Below, piece after piece: positions 1 through 5,164 of a stretch of 5,418 bases of DNA; position 1 is the stretch's first letter; each line of letters starts with the position of its first letter. Below the pieces are notes generated by a model, which worked only from the letters and a program-made list of their open reading frames with translations, ran no database searches and was not told the DNA's origin. The translations under genes and the position numbers were made by a program. The stretch is taken from NCBI GenBank assembly GCA_017548175.1, contig JAFYMZ010000186.1, forward strand, positions 1 through 5,418. The letters run 5' to 3'. The DNA is from Clostridia bacterium (lineage in GTDB: Bacteria > Bacillota_A > Clostridia > Oscillospirales > Butyricicoccaceae).

Positions 1-80
1 ACCTGCTCTTCAATAAAAGCAGCAGCCTGTGCGGGGGTAGTAATTCGTTCCATAGTCTCGGGACGCTTATTGTTATCCAT
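1..80 (-). CDS. N-terminal fragment of a cytoplasmic enzyme, possibly GMP synthase (ATP-pyrophosphatase type); runs off the window
   Basis: Only the first 26 complete codons are inside the window. The ATG is at 80-78, and an AAAGGAG ribosome binding site (94-88) sits 7 nt upstream, so the start is well supported. The visible protein begins MDNNKRPETMERITTPAQAA and continues to AFIEEQV. The stretch ERITTP...AFIEEQV resembles, from memory, the lead-in to the SGGVDSS PP-loop of clostridial GMP synthases (GuaA), which convert XMP to GMP using ATP and glutamine or ammonia. The diagnostic PP-loop would lie just outside the window, so this name is a guess. There is no signal peptide or membrane segment in what is visible. 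It is separated from the upstream alkyltransferase fusion gene by a 178-base AT-rich gap and may therefore have its own promoter. The existence of a gene here is much more certain than its identity. Confidence 0.6.
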   Translation of the reverse strand, partial: MDNNKRPETMERITTPAQAAAFIEEQ

Positions 81-258
81 AATACCTCTCCTTTACAAAC
101 CTTCTTTATGTATCCGGTTCCGTCTAAACAGACAGGTTTCGCAACGAAAACACACTATTATTTTGACACAAAATAGCAAAAATAGCAATGTAATTTTTCA
201 CAAAATCAAAGTTTTTTTCCCGTTCATTATGAAATTTTCTCGGTCAAAACCACCAGTT
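81..258 (-). promoter_or_regulatory. AT-rich intergenic leader of the 1-80 gene
   Basis: This 178-base gap is far richer in A and T than the flanking genes and encodes nothing convincing. It ends with the AAAGGAG ribosome binding site of the gene at 80-1. It holds a perfect tandem 9-mer repeat (AAATAGCAA at 171-179 and 180-188, plus-strand reading) and a tiny inverted repeat (GTCT-aaac-AGAC, 122-133). On the minus strand there are several TTG- and TAT-containing stretches, but no pair with good -35/-10 match and 16-18 nt spacing, so I do not name a promoter position. I see no purine riboswitch core. Nor is there a convincing terminator for the upstream gene: only a weak AAAAC/GTTTT pairing at 246-260 lies just beyond its stop codon. 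Confidence 0.4.
171..188. repeat. Tandem direct repeat of 9 bases (AAATAGCAA x2)
   Basis: Two perfect adjacent copies of AAATAGCAA lie in the middle of the AT-rich leader upstream of the gene at 80-1. It could be part of a promoter or a protein-binding site, or simply low-complexity AT-rich DNA. Nothing else in the window repeats this unit. Confidence 0.5.
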
Positions 259-1191
259 TTATTGCTTAAAAAACGCATTTTCCAGTGTCAGTAACCATAC
301 TTTGCTTTCCGAACCGCGGGCGGCACTGTATGCGCCGATGCTTCCGTCGGCAGGCAAGACCCGATGGCAAGGGATCAGGATGCACAGCGGATTGTGCCGC
401 ATCGCGCTGCCCACGGCACGGGCGGCGCGGGGATTGCCGCTGAGTGCGGCCAGTTCCCCATAGGAAACGGTACTGCCCAGCGGCACTTTGCGATACAGGG
501 TTTCCAGCACCTGCCGTTGGAACGGGCTGCACCCATCCAATCGGAAAGGCAGCGAAAACTGCCGCAGTTGTCCGGAAAAGTACGCGTGCATCTGGCGGCA
601 GGCCTCCTGCAGCAACGGTGTTTCCGGCGCTACGGGCGCGGCATCGGGGGCAGGCAGGCGGATGGCGGTAATGGCACCGCAGGTTTCTTCCAATCGCAGC
701 AGACCTAACGGGGTCTCCAGCACGGCAAATGCAGGCGGATACAGGCGTTTTTCCATCTGCTTGTCCGACAGGAGGAACTTTTCATCGGGGGCACAAATCT
801 CTGCAAATCCCCACTTGGCGTACAAATATTGTGCCGCCTCCAGCTTGCGGTTGGTAAACAGCATCAGTTTATGCGCGCCCTGCCGATGCGCCCACAGATG
901 CGCTTCGGCCATCAGCGCATCTGCCACGCCGCGGCGGCGGTATGCGGCGTTTACGCCCATCTTGGCCAGCTCATAGCACCCCTCCCCTTCCGGGATGAGG
1001 CTCAGCGCACCCAGCAGGCGGCCGTCTTCCACCGCCAGCAAGATCTGTCCGCCGGGGGCCAAAATGACGCCCTCCGGATCGCGCATAATGCGCAGATCTT
1101 CTTCCTCGATCAGGTCATACTGATCCAGCCAAGCATAACACAGGTCATACCACGCCTGCCGATAGGCAGGGTCCCATTGGATGACAGTCAT
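259..1191 (-). CDS. GNAT acetyltransferase / O6-alkylguanine-DNA alkyltransferase fusion protein
   Basis: This is one 310-residue chain with two domains. Residues 1 to about 148 are a GNAT-type N-acetyltransferase, with the acetyl-CoA-binding loop AYRRRGVADA (residues 83-92) after a beta strand, and a C-terminal YLYAKWGF motif (122-129). Residues about 155-310 are a complete methylated-DNA-protein cysteine methyltransferase, which repairs O6-alkylguanine by moving the alkyl group to its own cysteine. The active site PCHRV is present (Cys275, His276), as are the counterparts of human AGT Tyr114 (Tyr244), the flipping Arg128 (Arg258), Asn137 (Asn267) and Glu172 (Glu304). The repair domain therefore looks functional; the substrate of the GNAT domain is unknown. 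The ATG at 1191-1189 is preferred: it overlaps the rqcH stop as TGATG and has AGGGAGG 9 nt upstream. A TTG one codon earlier (1194) is the alternative. Expression is probably coupled to rqcH. Confidence 0.9.
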   Translation of the reverse strand: MTVIQWDPAYRQAWYDLCYAWLDQYDLIEEEDLRIMRDPEGVILAPGGQILLAVEDGRLLGALSLIPEGEGCYELAKMGVNAAYRRRGVADALMAEAHLWAHRQGAHKLMLFTNRKLEAAQYLYAKWGFAEICAPDEKFLLSDKQMEKRLYPPAFAVLETPLGLLRLEETCGAITAIRLPAPDAAPVAPETPLLQEACRQMHAYFSGQLRQFSLPFRLDGCSPFQRQVLETLYRKVPLGSTVSYGELAALSGNPRAARAVGSAMRHNPLCILIPCHRVLPADGSIGAYSAARGSESKVWLLTLENAFFKQ

Positions 1192-2879
1192 CAAGCTTCG
1201 CCTCCCTCCGGCAATGCAGGCGTCACCAGCGCGGTCTTATACTCGAAATAATTCACCATACCGGGTTTTGCGCCTTGGGGCTTTTTCACGTGGCGCACCT
1301 TGGTATAATCCACCGGCACACGCGGCTGATTTGCCGCGCCGCAGTAATAAGCGGCAATGGCGGCCGCCTGCTCCAGCGCTTTGTCGCTGGGCTGAGTGCC
1401 TTCGGTGAGCAAAATCACGTGGCTGCCGGGAATGTTGCGGGCATGGAACCAAATGTCGTTCTTGCCGGCGTGACGATGAGTCAGCTGGTCATTTTCCCGG
1501 TTATTGCGGCCGCAGAGCGCGGTCAGGCCGCCGTCCACCGTAAAGGCGCGGGGGGCAAAGGTTGCCGGCTTGGGTTTCTTCTTTTGCTTATCTTTGTTGC
1601 GCAGATAGCCGTTTTCCACCAGTTCTTCCCGAATCTCTTCAATCTGGCGCAGGTCTTTGGCAGCCGCAAAGCTATACAGCACCGCCTCCAGATAGACCAG
1701 TTCCTGCTCACCCTGCTCGATCTGCTGCAGCAGCACTTCTTCGGCGCGCTTCATGCGGGTGTACTTATGATACAGGCGCTGGGCATTCTCCTGGGGCGAG
1801 AGCAGCGGATCCAGAGGGATCTCGCGGGTGGGCATTCCTTCGGCAAAATAATCCACCACCACGGCTTTGCTGTCGCCCTGCTTGATGGCGTACAGATTGG
1901 CGGTGATCAGGTCGGCCTGCTCTTTCAGTTTTTCACGCTGCACGGCACTGTGCAGTTCCTGCTGCTGGGCGGCCAGTTTGCGCTGCAGACGGCTTTTTAT
2001 GGTGGTAATGTTGCGCACCAACTGCTGCGAGGCATTTTTCAGGCCCTCTTCCCTGCTGCGCTGCATATAGAATGCATCCAGCAGCGCGGAAAAACTTTCC
2101 TTCTTGATGCAGGTCCAGTCATCCCGTCCGGTGATTTCCATGGCGGAAATGTCGGCAGGACTGCCGTCGGCTTTTTGCAGCAGATACGGCATCGGCACCA
2201 GCGTGGTGAGATTCTTCAGTTCCTGCGCCCACAGACCGGCATCACCGCCGGCGCGGTGCAGCGTTTCTCTTGCGCACAAGGGCGACACACCGGCCACCAG
2301 ACCGCACAGATCACGGGGATCTCCTGCGCGATGGCACAGGTCGGTCAGCTGCTGCACGGACAAATCGGCCAGCGAAGGCTTCTCCGGCTTGGGTGGCAGG
2401 CGATAGCGCAGACCGGGCAACACGGCGCGGTCGGACATTTCGTGGTCTACCGGCTTCATACAGCCCAAAATCAAGCCCTCACTGTCGGTGAGGATCACGT
2501 TGGTCAATCGACCGGTGAGTTCGCAGATCAGGTGTTTTTCCCCGATGAAACCCATCTCATCGGCGGCAGAAAAGCACAGATCCACGATGCGCTCACCCTC
2601 GGGCTGGGTGGCGCGCAAAAAGCGGCCGGAGGACAACTGCTTGCGCAGCAGCATACACAGCATAGGCGGCACGTCAGGGTTTTCAAACTTTTCCTCTGTC
2701 AGATGCACGCGTGCATCGCCACCGGCACACAGCAGCAATTTTCCGGTGCCTTGCTGCAGACGCAGATTGAGCACAACGCGGTCCCGGCGGGGCATATAAA
2801 TTTTATCAATGCGCGCCCCTTCCAGCACGCGATTCAGCTCATTCGCCAGTCCGGCGATCAACAGGCTGTCCAATGCCAT
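1191..2879 (-). CDS. rqcH: RqcH, NFACT-family ribosome-associated quality control factor (older name: fibronectin-binding protein FbpA)
   Basis: This 562-residue cytoplasmic protein has the usual length and order of bacterial NFACT proteins. An NFACT-N domain spans residues 1-165, with ENPDVPPMLCMLLRK (66-80) and LTGRLTNVIL (121-130). A helical linker follows, then a coiled-coil middle region rich in K, E and Q (about 262-430). A basic KDKQKKKPKP stretch (429-438) precedes an NFACT-R/DUF814 domain (about 445-548) with NDIWFHARNIPGSHV (474-488). In Bacillus subtilis, RqcH binds the 50S subunit carrying a stalled peptidyl-tRNA and recruits tRNA-Ala to add C-terminal alanine tails that mark the peptide for degradation. 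The paired catalytic-site residues, Asp-Arg in B. subtilis, appear here as Glu96-Arg97 in GERIVD. The ATG at 2879-2877 has AAAGGAG 7 nt upstream. The gene overlaps trmK by 41 bases and touches the next gene at TGATG. Confidence 0.95.
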   Translation of the reverse strand: MALDSLLIAGLANELNRVLEGARIDKIYMPRRDRVVLNLRLQQGTGKLLLCAGGDARVHLTEEKFENPDVPPMLCMLLRKQLSSGRFLRATQPEGERIVDLCFSAADEMGFIGEKHLICELTGRLTNVILTDSEGLILGCMKPVDHEMSDRAVLPGLRYRLPPKPEKPSLADLSVQQLTDLCHRAGDPRDLCGLVAGVSPLCARETLHRAGGDAGLWAQELKNLTTLVPMPYLLQKADGSPADISAMEITGRDDWTCIKKESFSALLDAFYMQRSREEGLKNASQQLVRNITTIKSRLQRKLAAQQQELHSAVQREKLKEQADLITANLYAIKQGDSKAVVVDYFAEGMPTREIPLDPLLSPQENAQRLYHKYTRMKRAEEVLLQQIEQGEQELVYLEAVLYSFAAAKDLRQIEEIREELVENGYLRNKDKQKKKPKPATFAPRAFTVDGGLTALCGRNNRENDQLTHRHAGKNDIWFHARNIPGSHVILLTEGTQPSDKALEQAAAIAAYYCGAANQPRVPVDYTKVRHVKKPQGAKPGMVNYFEYKTALVTPALPEGGEA

Positions 2880-3537
2880 TTGTCTGCTCCTTTAAGATGC
2901 GCAACATCTCTTGTACGTTTTCTTCTTCTCCATCGCCCTCGCTTTGGGCCATGCCCTCTGCGATCCGGCTGTAACGGGCCAGTTGGGCGGCAACAAAGGC
3001 AGGAAACAGCGGATCCTGCCGCAGGGATTCGGTGAACAGGTCACCGTATTGCGCGGCATCTGCACAGGGCGCGCCGCCCCATACTTCCAACAGGCAGTAC
3101 AGGCGCTTGCCTTCCTTTGCCAGCCGCTCCTGCCGGATCTGATAGCCATGCTCGCGCAGCCACTTGCGCAGGCGCGGTGCCTGTGTCATCGGCTGCAGCA
3201 CCAATTTATGCCTGCCCTCCGCCGTCCAAGGCGCGGCCTCCAGAATGGCGGCAATGGTCTCGCCGCCCATACCGCAGATGACCACGGCCTCGGCATCCTC
3301 CGGACCGAAGGCCTCCAGTCCGGGGCACAGTTTGGGCGTGATGCGGTCGGTAAGACCGGCAGCACGGATGGTCTCTTTGGCGGCCTCCAGCGGGCCGGGG
3401 CGGATATCGGATGCATAGGCGTGCTGCACGCCCTGCTGCACCAGATGGGCGCAGAGGTAGGCGTGGTCACAGCCCACATCAATGACAGTTTTCGGCGTGC
3501 CGCACAGTTCGGCGGCAAGGCGCAGTCTGGGGGTCAA
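2839..3537 (-). CDS. trmK: TrmK family tRNA (adenine(22)-N1)-methyltransferase
   Basis: This class I SAM-dependent methyltransferase (232 residues from the TTG start) makes m1A at position 22 of bacterial tRNAs. The SAM-binding motif I is VIDVGCDHAYL (residues 18-28), followed by the acidic motif II ASDIRPGPLEAA (42-53), the family signature ICGMGGE (87-93) and LQP (114-116). The C-terminal third is helical and charged, as in Bacillus TrmK, where a coiled-coil region follows the catalytic fold. No ATG is available at the 5' end. An in-frame stop lies at 3567-3565, and the only near starts are TTG (3537-3535) and CTG (3543-3541). GGAGG at 3557-3553 lies 15 nt from the TTG but an ideal 9 nt from the CTG, which would add two residues (start 3543). 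The last 41 bases overlap rqcH, suggesting coupled translation of two factors acting on tRNA and the ribosome. Confidence 0.92.
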   Translation of the reverse strand: MTPRLRLAAELCGTPKTVIDVGCDHAYLCAHLVQQGVQHAYASDIRPGPLEAAKETIRAAGLTDRITPKLCPGLEAFGPEDAEAVVICGMGGETIAAILEAAPWTAEGRHKLVLQPMTQAPRLRKWLREHGYQIRQERLAKEGKRLYCLLEVWGGAPCADAAQYGDLFTESLRQDPLFPAFVAAQLARYSRIAEGMAQSEGDGEEENVQEMLRILKEQTNGIGQPVDRRTGE

Positions 3538-3552
3538 AGCCAGAGGGAAATT

Positions 3553-3557
3553 CCTCC
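3553..3557 (-). promoter_or_regulatory. Ribosome binding site of trmK (decides between CTG and TTG start)
   Basis: GGAGG on the minus strand, 9 nt upstream of an in-frame CTG (3543-3541) and 15 nt upstream of the TTG (3537-3535). Spacing favours the CTG; general codon use at starts favours the TTG. No ATG or GTG exists between this site and the conserved part of the protein. Confidence 0.6.
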
Positions 3558-3570
3558 GTACAGGTCATAT

Positions 3571-3600
3571 AAGACGAGCCAAGGGAAAACCCCTTGGCTC
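3571..3600 (-). terminator. Hairpin terminator after the DUF1858 gene, weak U tract (possible attenuator before trmK)
   Basis: A perfect 10-bp stem (3576-3585 with 3591-3600, loop of 5) forms from GAGCCAAGGG and its complement. On the minus strand it is followed by GTCTTATAT, which is only moderately U-rich. It sits 12 nt past the DUF1858 stop codon and just before the trmK ribosome binding site. The imperfect U tract and the lack of a trmK promoter suggest partial termination, letting some transcripts continue into trmK-rqcH. Confidence 0.7.
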
Positions 3601-3612
3601 TTGTTGCTTGTC

Positions 3613-3816
3613 TTATTTCTTGGATGCCAGATAGTCGTTGATCTTCTTGACCAGCTCATCAGCGTTGGTGCCGTGAACCATGCAAGCGTCTGCGATGCTC
3701 TCGCCGCGGGATGCGGGGCAGCCCAAGCAGTGCATGCCGATCTCAAAGAAGAACTCGGCGGTGTTGACATCAAAATCCAGAACCTGGCCAACCAGGCTTT
3801 CCTTGGTTACTACCAT
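3613..3816 (-). CDS. DUF1858 protein (hybrid-cluster-protein-associated redox disulfide domain)
   Basis: This 67-residue cytoplasmic protein consists entirely of one DUF1858 domain. The family signature GMHCLGCPAS (residues 27-36) holds the CxxC pair Cys30 and Cys33, followed by GESIADAC (38-45) with a third cysteine. Family members occur alone or fused to larger redox proteins, and the stand-alone form has been named after its association with hybrid cluster proteins in anaerobes. The CxxC pair suggests a redox-active disulfide or metal-binding role, but no biochemical function is known to me. The ATG (3816-3814) has GGAGG 9 nt upstream. The gene has its own near-consensus promoter and a hairpin immediately downstream, so it is probably transcribed well as a short message. 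No hybrid cluster protein gene lies in this window. Confidence 0.9.
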   Translation of the reverse strand: MVVTKESLVGQVLDFDVNTAEFFFEIGMHCLGCPASRGESIADACMVHGTNADELVKKINDYLASKK

Positions 3817-3860
3817 GATTTGTTACCTCCGTATTGATAGGGTGTTGTAAACTATCTTTT

Positions 3861-3889
3861 ATTATACTACGGTTTTCCGGGCTTTTCAA
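3861..3889 (-). promoter_or_regulatory. Sigma-A-type promoter of the DUF1858 gene
   Basis: Minus-strand -35 TTGAAA (3889-3884), a 17-nt spacer and a perfect -10 TATAAT (3866-3861). Expected transcription start is near 3854, giving a leader of about 38 nt that carries the GGAGG site at 3830-3826. This is the best-matching promoter in the window and probably also feeds trmK, rqcH and the fusion gene by readthrough. Confidence 0.88.
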
Positions 3890-3908
3890 CTGTTTTTGTC
3901 AGTTTATT

Positions 3909-3924
3909 TGCACCGAAGGGTGCA
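3909..3924. repeat. 16-base inverted repeat upstream of the DUF1858 promoter
   Basis: TGCACC-gaag-GGTGCA is a perfect 6-bp dyad with a 4-base centre. It lies about 20 bases upstream of the -35 box of the DUF1858 promoter and 33 bases beyond the terminator of the ECF gene (transcription direction). There is no U tract next to it, so it is not a terminator. A regulator binding site is possible but unproven. Confidence 0.45.
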
Positions 3925-3952
3925 GACAAACCTACTAATTTATTCCTGCGGA

Positions 3953-3991
3953 TACAAAAACGCGGCGCGCCAAAATGGGCACACCGCGTTT
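3953..3991 (-). terminator. Intrinsic terminator after the ECF S-component gene
   Basis: A 14-bp stem (3978-3991 with 3958-3971, loop of 6) includes two G-U pairs and a GC-rich core (ACGCGG/CCGCGT). On the minus strand its 3' arm runs into UUUUUGU. It starts 12 nt past the S-component stop codon and cleanly ends the B12-controlled unit. The stem is nearly symmetrical, but the plus-strand side lacks a comparable U run. Confidence 0.9.
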
Positions 3992-4003
3992 GTAATGTGA
4001 GGT

Positions 4004-4522
4004 TTATTTCCCTGCTTTCAGCATCCGCCGGGCAACTTTGCTCAGGGGCGGCAGCAGAATCAACGTCAGGGCGAAATTAGCCGCGCCGTGGATCAGGTCA
4101 TAGGGAATGCCGGAGATCCAATAGGCAAAGGCCATACTCCAGCCGCCGATGAAGAAGTGAGGAATGGCGCACAGGGCGCCGAAGAGCATCCCAAATACGC
4201 CGGCAGCCACGGCCCATGCAAATCGACCTGCGTGGGTCTTTTTCAAAACCACACCGATCAGCACAAGGATGGCCCAGACGTACAGGTAATTGATGGCCCA
4301 AAGGCCCATGCCGAAGATCAGGATCTCCAGCGTTACGAAAATATATACGGGATACAACGCCCGCAGTCCGAAGACCTGGGCACACAGCAGCACCAGCACA
4401 CCCACGATGTGGATGTTGGGCAGGGCGGCCATAGCCACCTGACTGGCGGTCATCAGGCCGCCCAGCAGGCCGTACAGAACCAGTTCCCGGGTGGAGATCC
4501 GCGGTTTCTTAGCCAAAGTCAT
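4004..4522 (-). CDS. ECF transporter S component (putative B12/corrinoid substrate-binding membrane subunit)
   Basis: This 172-residue, very hydrophobic protein has about six membrane segments (roughly 12-32, 38-53, 56-72, 78-94, 102-121, 141-160) and a basic C-terminal tail (KVARRMLKAGK). LPNIHIVGVLVLL (34-46), FGLRALYPVY (51-60), GLWAINYLYVW (73-83) and IPYDLIHGAANF (139-150) resemble a clostridial ECF S-component family. S components bind a vitamin in the membrane and are energised by a separate EcfT and two ATPases, none of which are here, so a shared (group II) module is inferred. The upstream cobalamin riboswitch and co-transcribed DUF4430 gene point to cobalamin or a related corrinoid or precursor as substrate. 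The ATG at 4522-4520 lies inside the end of the DUF4430 gene (14-base overlap). Its ribosome binding site is weak, so coupled translation is likely. The substrate is inferred from context only. Confidence 0.82.
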   Translation of the reverse strand: MTLAKKPRISTRELVLYGLLGGLMTASQVAMAALPNIHIVGVLVLLCAQVFGLRALYPVYIFVTLEILIFGMGLWAINYLYVWAILVLIGVVLKKTHAGRFAWAVAAGVFGMLFGALCAIPHFFIGGWSMAFAYWISGIPYDLIHGAANFALTLILLPPLSKVARRMLKAGK

Positions 4523-4919
4523 AGCCTACGTTCAGTTTGAACTCGTAACTGTCACCGTCATAGATGGGGGTCAGTTCCACGCCGGTCTCCACATACTCGC
4601 CGCCCTTGGTGTAACCCCACCATTCCTGCGCGGTCTCGTTGCAGGTGTAACCGTCGATGGTCTTGATGTACAGACCGTACTGGGCCTGTTCGCCCTGCAG
4701 CAGGTCTTCGTCATACTCCTTGATGGCATCCAGCAGGTACTGGGCATCGGTATGCAGGGTAAACTTCTTTTCCGTGCCATCTTTATGGGTGATGCTGATC
4801 TCGATGGTCTTGCTGCCTTCTACCGGCTTTTTCACGAAGGTGAAATAGACGGCGATCATTGCGGCTGCCAGCAGCAGCACGCCCACTGCGACGAGGATGG
4901 ACTTTGCTTTTTTGCTCAT
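4509..4919 (-). CDS. DUF4430 (transcobalamin-like C-terminal domain) membrane-anchored protein
   Basis: This 136-residue protein has a lysine-rich start (MSKKAKS) and a hydrophobic segment at about residues 8-29. There is no lipobox cysteine, so it is probably an N-terminal membrane anchor or an uncleaved signal with the rest outside the cell. Residues about 37-130 form a DUF4430 domain. Recognisable features are AQYLLDAIKEYD (59-70), the tryptophan pair in EWWGYTKGGEYVETGV (99-114) and the closing DGDSYEFKL (121-129). This domain is related to the C-terminal cobalamin-facing domain of transcobalamin and intrinsic factor. With a B12 riboswitch upstream and an S component downstream, a surface corrinoid-capture partner is the natural inference. 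The ATG at 4919-4917 has AAAGGAAG 7 nt upstream. The frame stays open to 5117, but that part is riboswitch RNA and is not taken as coding. Confidence 0.87.
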   Translation of the reverse strand: MSKKAKSILVAVGVLLLAAAMIAVYFTFVKKPVEGSKTIEISITHKDGTEKKFTLHTDAQYLLDAIKEYDEDLLQGEQAQYGLYIKTIDGYTCNETAQEWWGYTKGGEYVETGVELTPIYDGDSYEFKLNVGYDFG

Positions 4920-4954
4920 AAAAAAACTTCCTTTCCGTGAACCGGCAAAGGAAG
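4920..4954 (-). terminator. Riboswitch-controlled intrinsic terminator that also contains the DUF4430 ribosome binding site
   Basis: On the minus strand, CTTCCTTT (4954-4947) pairs with AAAGGAAG (4934-4927). An inner CCG/CGG pairing follows with one bulged G, closing a 5-base loop, and seven U residues (4926-4920) come next. The run of U ends directly at the ATG (4919). The 3' arm AAAGGAAG is the only ribosome binding site for the DUF4430 gene, so folding of this hairpin would both stop transcription and hide the site from ribosomes. Confidence 0.88.
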
Positions 4955-5000
4955 CAGACGTACCTTGATACGCAGGGATCGAGGCGCGCGATCCTTTGCC
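4944..5000 (-). promoter_or_regulatory. Antiterminator arms of the cobalamin riboswitch expression platform
   Basis: GGCAAAGG at 5000-4993 is the exact complement of CCTTTGCC at 4951-4944 (9 bp with the next A-U pair). The second arm shares CCTTT with the 5' arm of the terminator (4954-4947), so the two structures exclude each other. Between the arms lies a further perfect 6-bp hairpin, GGATCG/CGATCC (4994-4989 with 4981-4976). It overlaps the first antiterminator arm and could act against it. Which state the ligand favours is inferred from the usual behaviour of B12 riboswitches (bound means off). Confidence 0.7.
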
Positions 5001-5002
5001 TA

Positions 5003-5141
5003 CCTCGCACCGATATTCTGACTTGGTTTCGACGCGGCCTTGGTCTTCCCGGATCACTCCAGTGACATCATCAAGACAGCTCCACCTTACAGCGACGGCT
5101 TCGTGTGGGATTTGCACCCAACTTCCCGGTGTATTGCGAGG
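5003..5141 (-). ncRNA. Cobalamin riboswitch aptamer
   Basis: The leader RNA carries the conserved blocks of the cobalamin riboswitch in the right order. GGGAAG...GGGTGCAAATCCCA lies at about 5126-5104, followed by GAAGCCGTCGCTGTAA (5103-5088), GTCACTGG (5065-5058), GGGAAGACC (5050-5042), and the B12-box region CCAAGTCAGAATA (5026-5014). The closing stem P1 is CCTCG (5141-5137) plus CACCG (5131-5127) pairing with CGGTG-CGAGG (5012-5003); a CAATA bulge interrupts the 5' side. The B12 box reads AGTCAGAATAT instead of the usual AGTCAGGATAC, a known type of variation. These RNAs bind adenosylcobalamin or methyl/hydroxocobalamin and usually switch genes off when bound. This one precedes a terminator and the DUF4430 and ECF S-component genes. 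Conserved blocks were matched by eye against the remembered consensus. Confidence 0.9.
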
Positions 5142-5164
5142 AGTTCAATTTAATTTACAGATTC

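Noticed and set aside
81..258. Purine riboswitch or PurR box in the leader of the possible GMP synthase gene
   Set aside because: I could find neither the conserved purine aptamer core nor a convincing CCGAAC-type box; the only structure seen is a 4-bp inverted repeat and a short tandem repeat.
246..260. AAAAC/GTTTT pairing after the fusion gene as a terminator
   Set aside because: The stem has only five mostly A-U pairs and no following U run in the transcribed direction, so it is too weak to call.
70..294. 74-codon plus-strand open frame in the AT-rich gap
   Set aside because: It has no ribosome binding site, a composition typical of noncoding AT-rich DNA, and it overlaps the starts or ends of real minus-strand genes on both sides.
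1275..3035. 586-codon open frame on the plus strand opposite rqcH and the end of trmK
   Set aside because: It mirrors the codon pattern of the minus-strand genes in GC-rich DNA, has no ribosome binding site or recognisable domain, and lies across unmistakable RqcH and TrmK motifs on the other strand.
2911..3837. 308-codon open frame on the plus strand opposite trmK and the DUF1858 gene
   Set aside because: It spans two well-supported minus-strand genes, their intergenic hairpin and start signals, and its translation resembles no protein family.
4920..5117. In-frame N-terminal extension of the DUF4430 protein from a GTG at 5117
   Set aside because: This stretch is the cobalamin aptamer and terminator. 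The ATG at 4919 has a ribosome binding site and is followed at once by a typical lysine-rich membrane anchor, so the open frame upstream is coincidental.
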